A stretch of DNA of 64,000 bases from Moraxella sp. (GCA_030528385.1 JAUMYZ010000009.1:27384-91383), one strand, 5' to 3'. Positions 38,349 to 48,815 are shown, numbered from the stretch's first letter. Numbers and translations are program-made. The notes: generated from the sequence alone by a model not told the origin.

Positions 38349-39866
38349 ATGTGTGGTGTGATTGGCATTTGTGCCCATGAGCCTGTAAACCAAATGTTGT
38401 ATGACGGTCTGACAATGCTGCAACATCGCGGACAAGACGCGGCGGGCATTGTTACCCTAAAAGATGACCGCTTTTATTTGCGCAAAGACAATGGCATGGT
38501 GCGCGACGTGTTTTTGAACAAACACATGCTGCGTTTGTTGGGCAATTTTGGCATCGGTCATGTGCGCTATCCAACGGCGGGCACATCAAGCAGTGCCGAA
38601 GCCCAACCTTTGTATGTCAATTCGCCTTATGGCATTGCGCTGGCACACAATGGCAATCTGACCAACGCCGAAGCACTCACCAAAGAACTTTACGAAATTG
38701 ACCGCCGTCATCTCAATACCGATTCTGATTCAGAAGTGTTGCTTAATATTTTTGCGCATGAATTGCAACAATTTAGCAAAGACACACTGACGCCAGACGA
38801 CATTTTTGACGCACTCAAGGCGGTTTATCATCGCTGTCAGGGCGCGTATGCGGTGGTGGTCATGATCGCAGGGCACGGTATGCTTGCCTTTAGAGACCCC
38901 AATGGCATTCGTCCGCTGGTATATGGTCAGCGCCAATCTCCCAGCGGCGTAGAGTACATGATTGCATCAGAGTCGGTGGCACTGACTGCGCTGGGCTTTG
39001 ATGTTGTCAAAGACATCGCCCCAGGTGAAGCGATATTTATTGACCTACAGCACAATTTGCATCACAAACAGTGCGCTGATGTTATCAAGCACACCCCATG
39101 TATCTTTGAATACGTGTATTTTGCTCGCCCTGATTCCATCATTGACAACATTTCGGTGCACAAAGCGCGCATGCGCATGGGGGAAAAACTCGCCAAACAA
39201 ATTTTAAGCCAATGGGGCACAGAGCACGGCATTGATGTGGTGATTCCCATCCCTGACACATCGCGCAACTCAGCGCTTGAGCTGGCTACCCATCTTAATG
39301 TCAAATACCGAGAAGGTTTTAACAAAAACCGCTATATTGGACGCACCTTTATCATGCCAGGGCAAAGCCTGCGCAAAAAGTCGGTGCGCCAAAAACTCAA
39401 CGCCATCCCCTTGGAATTTAAAAACAAAAATGTGTTGCTGGTGGACGACTCTATCGTGCGTGGCACGACATGCCATGAAATTATTCAGATGGCGCGCGAT
39501 GCAGGCGCAAAGAACGTCTTTTTTGCCAGCGTTGCACCCCCTGTGGTTTTTCCCAACGTTTATGGCATTGACATGCCTGTGCGCAGCGAGTTGATTGCTT
39601 CGGGCAGAAGTGTGGAAGAAGTGCGCCAAATCATCGGTGCTGACCGTTTGATATTTCAAGATTTGCACGATTTAATTCAAGCGGTGAACAACACCAAATA
39701 CAGCCGCGTTGATGCTTTTGACTGCTCGGTGTTTGATGGTAAATACATTGCAGGCGATATTGATGAAGTGTATTTGAATAAATTACAAGACAAACGCAGC
39801 GACGTCGCCAAAAAAAACACCCAACTTAACACTCCCGTAGACATCACAGGGGTGGTTGGCGCTTGA
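38349..39866 (+). CDS. purF: Amidophosphoribosyltransferase
   Basis: 505 residues. Mature Cys2 is directly after the start (MCGVIGIC), so there is no propeptide. The N-terminal Ntn glutaminase domain includes [11 protein letters not shown], and the C-terminal PRTase includes [13 protein letters not shown]. It commits PRPP to purine synthesis by making phosphoribosylamine. It follows cvpA with a GGAGA site 5 bases upstream. Confidence 0.96.
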   Translation: MCGVIGICAHEPVNQMLYDGLTMLQHRGQDAAGIVTLKDDRFYLRKDNGMVRDVFLNKHMLRLLGNFGIGHVRYPTAGTSSSAEAQPLYVNSPYGIALAHNGNLTNAEALTKELYEIDRRHLNTDSDSEVLLNIFAHELQQFSKDTLTPDDIFDALKAVYHRCQGAYAVVVMIAGHGMLAFRDPNGIRPLVYGQRQSPSGVEYMIASESVALTALGFDVVKDIAPGEAIFIDLQHNLHHKQCADVIKHTPCIFEYVYFARPDSIIDNISVHKARMRMGEKLAKQILSQWGTEHGIDVVIPIPDTSRNSALELATHLNVKYREGFNKNRYIGRTFIMPGQSLRKKSVRQKLNAIPLEFKNKNVLLVDDSIVRGTTCHEIIQMARDAGAKNVFFASVAPPVVFPNVYGIDMPVRSELIASGRSVEEVRQIIGADRLIFQDLHDLIQAVNNTKYSRVDAFDCSVFDGKYIAGDIDEVYLNKLQDKRSDVAKKNTQLNTPVDITGVVGA

Positions 39867-39950
39867 TGCTTGAATAATTTTTGGCTAAGTCTGGGCTAAG
39901 TTTTGTGTGTTATACTGCGCCCAGTTTAGTTGATAGGTTAAGGTGTTTTT

Positions 39951-40265
39951 ATGTTACACAAAAATTTGAGCATGATGGTGTTGCTTGGTGTTTTGCTTGG
40001 CACAACAAGCGCATGGGCTGATGACGACGATTATCGACCACGCCATAACCAAGCACAAAACAAAGGCAACTACATCTCTGGTCAAAAAGCGGGGCAAATC
40101 GCTCGTGCGCGCGTTAAAAATAGCCACGTCAAAAAGGTGGAGTTTGACCATGATGACCGCTATGGCGCTGTTTATGAAGTGGAATTGGTGGCAGGTGGCG
40201 CAGAATATGACGTCAAAATCAATGCCAGAACTGGCAAAGTGATTTATGTCAAACGCGACCACTAA
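39951..40265 (+). CDS. Secreted PepSY-domain protein
   Basis: 104 residues. The signal peptide ends near TSAWA (residues 19-23) before an acidic DDDDYRPRH stretch. One PepSY fold follows (about 38-104: SGQKAGQIARARV, YEVELVAGGAEYDVKI, TGKVIYV). Single-PepSY periplasmic proteins may inhibit proteases or sense ligands; the role is unknown. The gene ends at a terminator shared with argF. Confidence 0.82.
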   Translation: MLHKNLSMMVLLGVLLGTTSAWADDDDYRPRHNQAQNKGNYISGQKAGQIARARVKNSHVKKVEFDHDDRYGAVYEVELVAGGAEYDVKINARTGKVIYVKRDH

Positions 40266-40280
40266 GCCAGCCGTCATGCA

Positions 40281-40310
40281 CCAAAAGCCACTTTGAGTGG
40301 CTTTTGGTTT
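40281..40310 (+). terminator. Terminator after the PepSY gene
   Basis: A perfect 12-bp stem, CCAAAAGCCACT/AGTGGCTTTTGG, with a 3-base loop and following Ts lies between convergent genes and could serve both. Confidence 0.88.
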
Positions 40311-41227
40311 TATAACGCAATTTTATCTTTTAACAAAAATTCCATCAACGCTTTTTGGGCATATAGGCGATTTTGGGCTTCGTCCCACACCACCGCGCGT
40401 GGGTCATCCAACAAATCTGCGCTGATTTCTTCGCCGCGATGTGCAGGCAAGCAGTGCATAAACAACACATCGCCATCGGCTTTGTCCAGCAATTCGCGAC
40501 TGACTTGATAGCCTGCAAAGGCTTTTTCGCGCTGTTTTTGTTCGGCTTCTTGACCCATGCTTGCCCACACATCGGTAACCACCAAATGCGCGCCTTTTAC
40601 GGCGTCTTGTGGTTTATCAACCAGCTCAGCGCAATGGCGATATTGGGTTAATAGTTGCTGGCTGGGTTTATAGCCGTCTGGAGCGGCAATATTGAGCTTA
40701 AAATCAAACTGGTGAGCAGCAAGCATATAAGAATGACACATGTTGTTGCCGTCGCCAATCCAAGTTACGGTCTTGCCTGCGATGTCGCCGCGGTGCTCCA
40801 CAAAGGTTTGTATGTCTGCCAACAACTGACAAGGGTGAAAATCGTCGGTCAAAGCGTTGATGACTGGCACACTTGAATGGGCGGCAAAGCGTTCAACAAT
40901 GCTGTGGGCAAAGGTGCGAATCATCACAATGTCCACCATGCTGCTGATGACTTTGGCGGAGTCTTCTATTGGTTCGCCGCGCCCAAGCTGAGTGTCATTG
41001 GACGACAAAAACAGCGCCTGACCGCCAAACTGTCCCATGCCCGTTTCAAAAGAAACTCGCGTACGCGTGCTGGATTTTTCAAAAATCATCGCCAATGTGC
41101 GTCCCACAAAAGGACGGTAAATCTCACCGCGCAGCTGCATGGTCTTTAGGACGCTGGCGCGCTTGATGAGCGCTTTTAGTTCTTGTTTGTTCAAATCCAT
41201 CAAGGTTAAAAAATGGCGCACACTCAT
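40310..41227 (-). CDS. argF: Ornithine carbamoyltransferase
   Basis: 305 residues. STRTR (53-57) binds carbamoyl phosphate; HPCQ (131-134) and [10 protein letters not shown] (258-267) complete the ornithine/carbamoyl site. It makes citrulline for arginine. The start at 41227 is chosen for an AAAGGAA site upstream; the frame is open to 41380 through the alr end, without homology. Anabolic ArgF is inferred since no arginine deiminase genes are adjacent. Confidence 0.94.
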   Translation of the reverse strand: MSVRHFLTLMDLNKQELKALIKRASVLKTMQLRGEIYRPFVGRTLAMIFEKSSTRTRVSFETGMGQFGGQALFLSSNDTQLGRGEPIEDSAKVISSMVDIVMIRTFAHSIVERFAAHSSVPVINALTDDFHPCQLLADIQTFVEHRGDIAGKTVTWIGDGNNMCHSYMLAAHQFDFKLNIAAPDGYKPSQQLLTQYRHCAELVDKPQDAVKGAHLVVTDVWASMGQEAEQKQREKAFAGYQVSRELLDKADGDVLFMHCLPAHRGEEISADLLDDPRAVVWDEAQNRLYAQKALMEFLLKDKIAL

Positions 41228-41267
41228 AAAAATTCCTTTGTCTAAAAAGCAAACTGTAAGTATAACA

Positions 41268-42407
41268 TCACGACGACGGCTTGACCAGTTTATTGTGATG
41301 ACAGCGCGTGGGACGTTTGGTGGTTTTGCAAAGCAGTTCATAAGCGATGGTGTTGGCGCAACTGGCGATTTGTGCCACACAAGGGCTGTTGCCCCAAAGC
41401 ACCACTGTGTCGCCTATCTGTGCGTCCATCAGGTGGGTCAAATCCACCATCAACATGTCCATTGCCACGCGCCCCACAATCGGTGCGCGGTGATGTTGGT
41501 CGCCTTTGATGAGCATTACCCAAGCGTCTTGCACCACTCTGGGATAGCCGTCGCCATAGCCAACACTGACCACCCCAATGCGCGATGGTTTGTCGGCGCG
41601 CCAAAGCGCCCCATAACCGACCGCTTCTTTTGCTTGCAGCTGATGAATTGCCATGATTTTGGCAAAAAAATGCATGACGGGCTTGAGCGCCAAGGCGTCA
41701 TGCGTCTTGTCTAGCACAGGGCTGGTGCCATACAGTCCAATGCCTGCGCGCACCCAATCATAATGTGCGTGGGCAAAATTGATGATGCCTGCTGAATTGC
41801 ACAAAGAGCCTTGTATTGTGGGGCAAATGCTGCTTTTTAGTTGGCGTAGTGTGTCATCAAAGGCGCAAATTTGTGCATCGTTGCTTGGGTGGTGTTTGTC
41901 GTCGGCGCAAGCAAAATGGCTGGTTAAAATCAGCCGATAGCCTTTATCATATAAGGCTTTGGCGGCTTTGATGACGGTGCTTTTGTCAAAGCCCAAGCGA
42001 TTCATGCCTGTGTTGTATTTTAGCCAAATGGTGTTGCTGCGGCTTTGGGGCTCGGGCAGATTTGTCAGCGCCCAATCTAATTGTGCTTGGCAGTGAACGA
42101 GCACCGCAAAATGGTGCTTGATGGCGCGTTGCCACTCATCGGCGCTGAACACGCCTTCCATCAACACAATCAATTTGTCTTGGCTTTTTTGCTGGCAGTG
42201 CCGATACACTTGCAAACCTTCAGCAAAAGTTGCCACGCCAAAACCATCGGCGGCCATTAAGCCATCAAGCACCAGCGGCACATGATGTCCATAAGCGTCG
42301 GCTTTGACCATTGCCAAGAGCTTGGTGGGCGCTGACAAAAAGTTGTTCAATGTGCTTAGGTTGTGCGCCAAAGCGGATTGGTCAATGTCTATATGGGCAT
42401 AACGCAT
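41268..42407 (-). CDS. alr: Alanine racemase
   Basis: 379 residues. The PLP Lys is K35 in MVKADAYGH, and the second catalytic Tyr lies in the [18 protein letters not shown] region. It makes D-alanine for peptidoglycan. ATG 42407 is chosen over a GTG at 42416. The gene lies 14 bases downstream of dnaB on the same strand; the dnaB-alr pairing is common in gammaproteobacteria. Confidence 0.94.
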   Translation of the reverse strand: MRYAHIDIDQSALAHNLSTLNNFLSAPTKLLAMVKADAYGHHVPLVLDGLMAADGFGVATFAEGLQVYRHCQQKSQDKLIVLMEGVFSADEWQRAIKHHFAVLVHCQAQLDWALTNLPEPQSRSNTIWLKYNTGMNRLGFDKSTVIKAAKALYDKGYRLILTSHFACADDKHHPSNDAQICAFDDTLRQLKSSICPTIQGSLCNSAGIINFAHAHYDWVRAGIGLYGTSPVLDKTHDALALKPVMHFFAKIMAIHQLQAKEAVGYGALWRADKPSRIGVVSVGYGDGYPRVVQDAWVMLIKGDQHHRAPIVGRVAMDMLMVDLTHLMDAQIGDTVVLWGNSPCVAQIASCANTIAYELLCKTTKRPTRCHHNKLVKPSS

Positions 42408-42421
42408 ACATATCACCGTGC

Positions 42422-43849
42422 TTATTCGTCGTATTGGTAGTCTGGAATGTCAGGAGCGATGTTGTCAAACTTGGTGTATTCGCCCTGAAAGGACAGCATG
42501 ACCTTGCCGATAGGCCCATTGCGTTGTTTGCTGATGATAATTTCGGCAATGCCTTTGTTGTCCTTTTTTTCTTTGTGATACACTTCATCGCGATAAATAA
42601 ACATAATCAAATCCGCGTCTTGTTCAATCGCGCCAGATTCGCGCAAATCTGCCATCACAGGGCGCTTGTCTGTGCGCTGCTCCAAGCTGCGGTTTAGCTG
42701 AGACAATGCCACCACAGGACAATTCATCTCACGCGCCAACGCCTTAAGGCTGCGTGAAATTTCACCAATCTCATTGACGCGGTTGTTTTCCATGCCAGGC
42801 ACTTTCATGAGCTGCAAATAATCCACAATCACCATGCCCAAGCCTGTGTTGTGGTTTTTGGCAATGCGCCGACAAGTGGCACGCACTTCACTGGGGGGCA
42901 AGTTGTTCCTGTCGTCAATATACAGGTGTAAATTTTGTAAAAAACCAACCGTTGTATAAAATTTTTCCCATTCTTCTTCGCTCATGTTGCCAGAGCGCAC
43001 GTGTCCTTGATGAATTTCACCAAAGGAAGACACCATGCGCATCACAATGGACGTGGCGGGCATTTCCATTGAAAAAACAACCACCGGCAACGCGGCGTGT
43101 ACCAACACCGTTTCGGCAAGATTGAGCGCAAAGGTGGTTTTGCCCATAGAAGGGCGCGCCGCCACAATCACCAAATCGCCCTTTTGTAGTCCTTGGGTTT
43201 TGTTGTTGAGTTCGGTAAATGGGGTCTCTAAACCAATCATTGAGCCATCGCGGTTTTGTAATTCTTGCAATTGGTGCACCACTTTGCCCAAAACGTCATC
43301 TACCCTTTGTACACCTTGTCCGTGATGGTTGTGCGCATAACTTTCGCCCACACGAAAAATGTCCGCTTCTACGGTGTCCAAAATTTCACTGACGCTTTGT
43401 TGCTTGGGATGGTATGCCAGATTGAGCATGTTATTGGCGATATGAATGAGCTGACGATACACCGAAAGTTCTTTGATGCGCTCTGCATAAGCCACCAAAT
43501 TAAACAGCGTGGTGGGGCTTTGGTTGATTTGGGCAAAATAGGCTTCACCGCCTGCCAATTCAAGGGTGTTTTGTTGGTTCATATAATCAACCACCACCAG
43601 CGTGTCATATGGGTGATTGATGACGGACAAATGGCTGATGGCGGCAAAAATGTGTTTGTGGCGGTCGCCATAAAAATCGTCAGCCTGCAAGATGGTTTCA
43701 ATCCTTTCAAAGGAGTCGTCCAAGCTCATCAAAGTTGCCAGCAACGCCTTTTCAATGTCCAAATTGTGCGGGGGTTTTAATGTTGGCAAAGTGCTGGTGC
43801 TGTCTTTTTTGTTTGTAAAGTTGTGATGGTTATTAAGCAGAATGGTCAT
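42422..43849 (-). CDS. dnaB: Replicative DNA helicase DnaB
   Basis: 475 residues. An N-terminal DnaG-binding domain (about 30-170) is followed by the RecA-like motor: Walker A ARPSMGKTT at 231-239, DYLQLMKV as Walker B, RESGAIEQDADLIMF near the end. No intein is present. It unwinds DNA at the fork as a hexamer. It is divergent from pdxA across about 115 bases with a palindrome. Confidence 0.97.
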   Translation of the reverse strand: MTILLNNHHNFTNKKDSTSTLPTLKPPHNLDIEKALLATLMSLDDSFERIETILQADDFYGDRHKHIFAAISHLSVINHPYDTLVVVDYMNQQNTLELAGGEAYFAQINQSPTTLFNLVAYAERIKELSVYRQLIHIANNMLNLAYHPKQQSVSEILDTVEADIFRVGESYAHNHHGQGVQRVDDVLGKVVHQLQELQNRDGSMIGLETPFTELNNKTQGLQKGDLVIVAARPSMGKTTFALNLAETVLVHAALPVVVFSMEMPATSIVMRMVSSFGEIHQGHVRSGNMSEEEWEKFYTTVGFLQNLHLYIDDRNNLPPSEVRATCRRIAKNHNTGLGMVIVDYLQLMKVPGMENNRVNEIGEISRSLKALAREMNCPVVALSQLNRSLEQRTDKRPVMADLRESGAIEQDADLIMFIYRDEVYHKEKKDNKGIAEIIISKQRNGPIGKVMLSFQGEYTKFDNIAPDIPDYQYDE

Positions 43850-43908
43850 GATGATTTTACCTAATTTGCTGGGCAGCAGATTTTACCACAAAACCAAAAA
43901 TTTTACTT

Positions 43909-43934
43909 TTTTAACGACGGCTGGCTCGTTAAAA
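43909..43934. repeat. 9-bp palindrome in the dnaB-pdxA divergent promoter region
   Basis: TTTTAACGA / TCGTTAAAA with an 8-base G+C-rich loop. It lies between divergent genes, where a terminator is not expected, so an operator or leader hairpin for pdxA is possible. Confidence 0.6.
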
Positions 43935-43965
43935 TAGAGCAACTTGTTATTTGGGAGAATTGAAC

Positions 43966-45012
43966 ATGGCTCAAAAACCTTTGCTCATCACCACAGGAGA
44001 GCCTGCTGGCATTGGCATGGACATTGTGATTGATGTTTTGGCGCACCATTTGGCACAGCTGGACGGCTCTGTGTTGGTTTGTGCTGACGCTCAAGCCTTT
44101 GCCCAGCGCATTGATTTGCTAAAAAAGGGGGGCAAATTAACAAACACCCCTGCCTATCGCGTCATTGATTGGACAAATTTGCAACACACTTTGAATGAAT
44201 GCCAGCCCACAGGCGCCATCAGTTTGCTGCATATTGCTTGTGCCAATTTGGTACAAGCGGGCACACCAGACACACAAAACGCCCCGATGGTGGAGCAACA
44301 ACTGGCGCTTGCGCACCATCTTGCCATAAACAAACGCGTCAGCGCCATCGTAACCGCACCCATTCAAAAGTCGGTGATGATAGATGCCAACATCACCATA
44401 GGTGGTGAGCCTTTTAGTGGACACACCGAATATTTTATGCACCAAGCAAACTGCGACAAAGTGGTGATGATGCTCGCCAATCGCGTCATGAAAGTGGCGC
44501 TGGTAACCACCCATATTCCCCTAAAAGACGTGGCAAGTGCCATCACCCAAGAAGCGGTTTATCGCACCGTTGACATCGTCTATCAAGAGCTCAAAGACAA
44601 ATTTGCCATCAGCGCGCCCAAAATCTTGGTTTGTGGGCTCAATCCGCACGCTGGTGAGAGCGGGCATTTGGGCGATGAAGAGCTGACCATCATCAACCCT
44701 GTGTTACAAAGTTTTCGCAACAAAGGCATGGACATTTCGCTTGCCTTGCCTGCTGATACACTTTTTACCACCAAATATTTGTCAAATTGTGATGTGGTGA
44801 TTGCCATGTATCACGACCAAGGCTTGGCGCCGCTCAAATCGCATGGGTTTGGCGATACGGTCAACATCACGCTTGGCTTGCCTTATGTGCGCACGTCCGT
44901 TGACCACGGCACGGCTTTGGATTTGGCGGGCACAGGTCAAGCCAGCAGCAGCAGCTTGCTCCAAGCCATCAACTGCGCCAAAATGATGTCAAATGATAAC
45001 AATAATCATTGA
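43966..45012 (+). CDS. pdxA: 4-hydroxythreonine-4-phosphate dehydrogenase
   Basis: 348 residues. ITTGEPAGIGMDI opens the fold; GGEPFSGHTEYF and MYHDQGLAPLKSHGFG carry the metal-binding His/Asp residues. PdxA acts in de novo pyridoxal-phosphate synthesis. ATG 43966 is chosen for a GGGAGA site upstream and family alignment, over a TTG at 43951. rsmA, a common partner, is absent; instead its 3' end overlaps the Fur-like site of the heme operon. Confidence 0.94.
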   Translation: MAQKPLLITTGEPAGIGMDIVIDVLAHHLAQLDGSVLVCADAQAFAQRIDLLKKGGKLTNTPAYRVIDWTNLQHTLNECQPTGAISLLHIACANLVQAGTPDTQNAPMVEQQLALAHHLAINKRVSAIVTAPIQKSVMIDANITIGGEPFSGHTEYFMHQANCDKVVMMLANRVMKVALVTTHIPLKDVASAITQEAVYRTVDIVYQELKDKFAISAPKILVCGLNPHAGESGHLGDEELTIINPVLQSFRNKGMDISLALPADTLFTTKYLSNCDVVIAMYHDQGLAPLKSHGFGDTVNITLGLPYVRTSVDHGTALDLAGTGQASSSSLLQAINCAKMMSNDNNNH

Positions 45013-45013
45013 T
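44995..45013 (+). promoter_or_regulatory. Fur-box-like site of the heme operon
   Basis: GATAACAATAATCATTGAT matches about 14 of 19 positions of GATAATGATAATCATTATC, including the central AATCATT. It spans the pdxA stop and lies just upstream of the hmuS promoter. Confidence 0.75.
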
Positions 45014-45020
45014 ATTAAAA

Positions 45021-45049
45021 TTTACAAAATACCATCTTTTGTGTATAAT
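45021..45049 (+). promoter_or_regulatory. Sigma70 promoter of hmuS
   Basis: TTTACA (45021-45026), 17 bases, TATAAT (45044-45049), 34 bases before the hmuS start codon and directly after the Fur-like site. Confidence 0.8.
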
Positions 45050-45082
45050 CTGTGTGTTTTTTGATGATTGGAGAGTAACCCA

Positions 45083-46207
45083 ATGAAAACTGACCGTCAT
45101 TTATTGGCCGACAAAGACGCTGTTGCAGAAAGCCACACACTAAGCACAACAGAAAAAAACCAAGCCCTATGGCAAACTTACCAAGACAAAAAAAGCCAAT
45201 CTCCCATGCTGTTTCCCACCGAAGGGGCAAAGCTGCTTGGCGTGAGCGAGTTTGAGCTGTTGTTGTCGTCGCCAGACAGCCGTTATCTTGGCACAAAATG
45301 CCGTGAGATGCTTTTTGAGCTTGAAGCGTTTGGTGTGCTTGAGAGTATCGTGCGCAACCAATTTGCTGTCCACGAAAAACAAGGCGAATACAAAAACCTT
45401 AAAATTGGCGATGTGATGGGACTGGCAATCAATGTTGGTAAGCTAGATTTGCGCATTTTTATGAAAAAATGGGCGCACATGCTGGCGGTCAAAAACGTTG
45501 GCAAAAACACCAGTTACAGCATTCAATTTTTTGACAGTTATGGTCAAGCCATCAACAAAGCATTTTTGACAGAAACCAGCGAAGCGTCCATCGCCAAATG
45601 GCAGGCACTGGCTGAGCGTTATGGCAAAGACGCACCAAGCACCATTTCACTGAACAAAATCGTCCCCCAAAGCGCTTGGCAATACCATCAATTGAGCACC
45701 GAACAAAAACAAGCCTTTGGCGAAGATTGGCAAGCGATGACTGACATTCATCAGTTTCATGGCATTTTGGGCAAATATGAGCTTGACAGAGCCAGCAGCT
45801 ACCACCAAGCGCCAGCAGGCACAACAATCGCCGTCAAGCCACCAGTGATTGAAGCGCTGTTTAATCGTTTGCGCGATGACAAGGTTGGCTGCATGATTTT
45901 TGTAGGCAACACAGGCATGGTGCAGATTGAAACTGGATTGACGCACCACGTCAAGCGCATGGGCGATTGGCTAAACATTTTGGACAAACAAGAAAGAGGC
46001 TTTAGCCTGCACCTAAAAGACAGCGCCTTGACCCAAGTATGGCACATTGAGCGCCCCAGCAGCGATGGTAAAATCACCGCTTTTGAAGCCTTTGACGACA
46101 AAGGCAACAGCATCATCACCATTTTTGGTGTGCGCACCGAAGGACAAGTTCAATGTCCCAAATGGCAACAGCTCACCCAAGAATTGGCAAAAGAATTTGC
46201 GGCATGA
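45083..46207 (+). CDS. hmuS: Hemin-handling protein HmuS/HemS
   Basis: 374 residues, the two-repeat HemS/ChuS fold (about 20-190 and 200-370). Repeated elements such as GRVxN-type FVGNTGMVQIETG and the HHVKRMGDWLNILD stretch near residue 300 contain a candidate heme-ligand His. The family binds heme in the cytoplasm and, in some members, degrades it or passes it on. ATG 45083 has GGAGAG 8 bases upstream. It is the first gene of an iron-regulated operon. Confidence 0.88.
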   Translation: MKTDRHLLADKDAVAESHTLSTTEKNQALWQTYQDKKSQSPMLFPTEGAKLLGVSEFELLLSSPDSRYLGTKCREMLFELEAFGVLESIVRNQFAVHEKQGEYKNLKIGDVMGLAINVGKLDLRIFMKKWAHMLAVKNVGKNTSYSIQFFDSYGQAINKAFLTETSEASIAKWQALAERYGKDAPSTISLNKIVPQSAWQYHQLSTEQKQAFGEDWQAMTDIHQFHGILGKYELDRASSYHQAPAGTTIAVKPPVIEALFNRLRDDKVGCMIFVGNTGMVQIETGLTHHVKRMGDWLNILDKQERGFSLHLKDSALTQVWHIERPSSDGKITAFEAFDDKGNSIITIFGVRTEGQVQCPKWQQLTQELAKEFAA

Positions 46208-46241
46208 TTGACGCCTTTATTCACGGTTTAAGGAGAGAATT

Positions 46242-47057
46242 ATGGCTTGGCAGTTGTCCAAAACATTGACAAAATCTTTGCTGGTGGGCGCTTGTTTGTT
46301 GGCGTCTGGTCTTACTTTGGCTTATGAACGTATTGTTGTGCTCAGTGGCGATGTGTCTGATGTGCTGGTGGCGCTTGGCGTTACCAAAAAAATCGTTGGC
46401 AAAGATGATGCCAATACCAATCCTGCGGTGGCGCATGCCAAAAACATCGGTGTCCATCGCAATCTGACCGCTGAACCGATTGTGGCGCTCAAGCCTGATT
46501 TGGTGGTGGGCAGCCACATGGTCATGCCCCAAAGCATTTATGGCCGTCTAAATGGCTTGGGCATTAAGGCGGTCAACGTTGCTCCCAACGAAAGTGTGGC
46601 AACGTACGCCAAGTCCATTCGCACGCTGGGCACTTTGGTGGGCAAAAGCTCACAGGCAAACACTTTGGCAGGAAACTGGGAAGCGGGCATGAAAGCCAAA
46701 GCAGCAACGAACAAGCGTTATTTGTTCAGTTATGATGGGCGCATTGTGGCGGGCAAGGGCACTGTGGGTGATGAGTTGATTCGTCGTGCAGGTGGTATCA
46801 ATGCTGCTGGCAATATCCAAGGTCTAAAACCTTTATCCAGAGAAGGGTGGGCGGCTGCCAAACCCGATGTCATCATCATCGCCAAGCACAATCAAGCCAC
46901 CCTTGGCACGCCTGCGCAGTTCAAAACGCGCACCGAGATTGCTGGCTCACCTGCCGCCAAAAACAACAAAGTGTACTATTGGGCTGCCAATGACTTTTTG
47001 CGTTTTGGGCTGGATTCACCCCAAGTCATCAACAAATTAAACGGCCTTGCCAAATAA
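46242..47057 (+). CDS. hmuT: Periplasmic heme-binding protein HmuT
   Basis: 271 residues. A signal peptide ends near TLA-YE (about residue 27). It is a class III binding-protein fold (ERIVVLSGDVSDVLVALG, ALKPDLVVGSHM). Tyr28 at the mature N terminus is placed like heme-ligand Tyr residues of HmuT proteins. It delivers heme to HmuUV. It has a strong AAGGAG site 6 bases before the ATG, 34 bases after hmuS. Confidence 0.87.
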   Translation: MAWQLSKTLTKSLLVGACLLASGLTLAYERIVVLSGDVSDVLVALGVTKKIVGKDDANTNPAVAHAKNIGVHRNLTAEPIVALKPDLVVGSHMVMPQSIYGRLNGLGIKAVNVAPNESVATYAKSIRTLGTLVGKSSQANTLAGNWEAGMKAKAATNKRYLFSYDGRIVAGKGTVGDELIRRAGGINAAGNIQGLKPLSREGWAAAKPDVIIIAKHNQATLGTPAQFKTRTEIAGSPAAKNNKVYYWAANDFLRFGLDSPQVINKLNGLAK

Positions 47058-47061
47058 TGTC

Positions 47062-48027
47062 ATGACACACACAACAAATAAAATCGCCAAACCCATCATT
47101 GGCTACTTGCTGGCGATTGCTCTTAGTGCTGCGGTGGTATTTTTGTCGCTGGGTGTGGGTTTTGGAGAATGGGGCGTGCCTTGGCAGATGGACGAGACGT
47201 CTTGGCAGCTGCGCTATCCGCGTGTGCTGACCGCGCTGCTTGTGGGCATGGCGCTGGCCGTCAGTGGTTCAGCACTGCAAGCGGTGTTTGAAAACCCCTT
47301 GGCTGACCCAAGTCTTATTGGCACATCAGGCGGCGCAGCGCTGGGCGTGGTTGCTGTGTTGGCGTTTGGCATTGGCGGCATTGGCGTGCCTTTGGCGGCA
47401 TTTCTTGGCAGCGTGAGCGTGTGTTTGCTCATTTTGGCGTGGCACAAAATGATGGGCGGTGGCATTATGGGGTTGCTGATTTTAGGTTTTGTGGTCAGCG
47501 CTTTTTGTGGGGCTTTGGTGAGCCTGATTTTATTTTTGTCCGACGATTTGGTGCTAAGAAGTGCCACCAACTGGCTGTCTGGCTCTATGGCAGAGTCAGG
47601 ACTGGTGCCCTTTAGTTATGTGATGGGCATTTTGGCGTTGGGGTTGGTGCTACTGATTGCCTTGGGTCGGCGCCTAGACGGTTTGATGCTCGGTGAGATG
47701 ACCGCCACGTCTATGGGCATTGATGTGGGCAAAACGCGCATTTTGGCGGTGATTGGCTCGGCGCTGCTGACGGCTGGGGCGGTGAGTTTGGCTGGGGTGA
47801 TTGGCTTTATTGGCATGATGGTGCCAAACATCTTGGCGGTGCTGTTTGGTGGCACGCGTACACGTTTGCTCATTTGGTCAGGCTGGCTAGGAGCGATGGC
47901 TTTATTGGCGATTGACAGTGTGGCGCGCTTTGTGTCTTATCCTGTTGATGTGCCTGTAGGAATTGTCTTGGCGCTGCTTGGCGGACCGTTTTTTATTTGG
48001 CTATTTACCAAAGCTGGCAGAAGCTAA
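47062..48027 (+). CDS. hmuU: Heme ABC transporter permease HmuU
   Basis: 321 residues with nine to ten hydrophobic segments of the FecCD family. LRYPRVLTALLVGMALAVSG, NPLADPSLIGTSGGAALG split by family spacing, and GFIGMMVPNI are characteristic. It forms a dimer that carries heme across the inner membrane. ATG 47062 follows the hmuT stop by 4 bases; a TTG at 47047 is an unlikely alternative. The frame ends 10 bases before hmuV. Confidence 0.9.
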   Translation: MTHTTNKIAKPIIGYLLAIALSAAVVFLSLGVGFGEWGVPWQMDETSWQLRYPRVLTALLVGMALAVSGSALQAVFENPLADPSLIGTSGGAALGVVAVLAFGIGGIGVPLAAFLGSVSVCLLILAWHKMMGGGIMGLLILGFVVSAFCGALVSLILFLSDDLVLRSATNWLSGSMAESGLVPFSYVMGILALGLVLLIALGRRLDGLMLGEMTATSMGIDVGKTRILAVIGSALLTAGAVSLAGVIGFIGMMVPNILAVLFGGTRTRLLIWSGWLGAMALLAIDSVARFVSYPVDVPVGIVLALLGGPFFIWLFTKAGRS

Positions 48028-48037
48028 AAGGGTTGTT

Positions 48038-48811
48038 ATGCTGTTTCATATCAAAGACTTGACTGTCAAACACCGCCAAAAAACGCTGGTCAGCATTGAT
48101 GAGCTTAGCATCAATCAAGGCAAATTTAGCGTCATCATCGGCGCCAATGGCGCAGGCAAATCTACCTTGCTGCACAGCTTGCTCGGCAAAGCGACCAATT
48201 TATCTGTTTCAGGAAAAATTTTGTGCCAAAACAAACCCATTGGTGAGCAAGTTGCAAAAGGGCGCATTGCATGGGTGGGTCAGCACGAGCGCTTTGGGCT
48301 GCCACTGACGGTGCTGGATTATGCGTTGCTTGGCACCCAGCCAACACTGGCGTGGTATCAAAAGCCCAACCCAGCACACATCAAACAAGCCACTAAGTTG
48401 CTGGCGCAGTTTGATTTGCTTTCTTTGGTGGATAAACGCATCGGCGGTTTGTCGGGCGGAGAAAAACAGCGCCTAGCGATTGTGCGGGCGCTCATGCAAC
48501 AAACAGACATTTTGCTGTTTGATGAGCCCACCAACCATTTGGACATTCGCCATGAGCGTGCGTTGTTTGTTTATCTAAAACAACTGGTCAAACAACAAAA
48601 CAAAAGCATTGTGGTGGTGCTGCACAACCTGACCACCGCCTATCGCCATGCGGACGAGATTATCGCCATGACAAAAGACGAGCACACCACCGTCGGCAAA
48701 GTCATCGCCCAAGGCGCGCCCCACGATGTGATGACCGCCGAGCGGCTGAGCATGATGTATCAAGCCCCCATCAAGGTGTTTGACACCGAAGACGGCAAAG
48801 TGTTTTTATAG
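48038..48811 (+). CDS. hmuV: Heme ABC transporter ATPase HmuV
   Basis: 257 residues. Walker A GANGAGKST, signature LSGGEKQRLAIVRAL and Walker B LLFDEPTNHLD are intact. It powers HmuU. ATG 48038 is chosen; the frame extends upstream into hmuU without homology. It is the last gene of hmuSTUV and ends 4 bases from the convergent tusE stop with no visible terminator. Confidence 0.92.
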   Translation: MLFHIKDLTVKHRQKTLVSIDELSINQGKFSVIIGANGAGKSTLLHSLLGKATNLSVSGKILCQNKPIGEQVAKGRIAWVGQHERFGLPLTVLDYALLGTQPTLAWYQKPNPAHIKQATKLLAQFDLLSLVDKRIGGLSGGEKQRLAIVRALMQQTDILLFDEPTNHLDIRHERALFVYLKQLVKQQNKSIVVVLHNLTTAYRHADEIIAMTKDEHTTVGKVIAQGAPHDVMTAERLSMMYQAPIKVFDTEDGKVFL

Positions 48812-48815
48812 CGCA

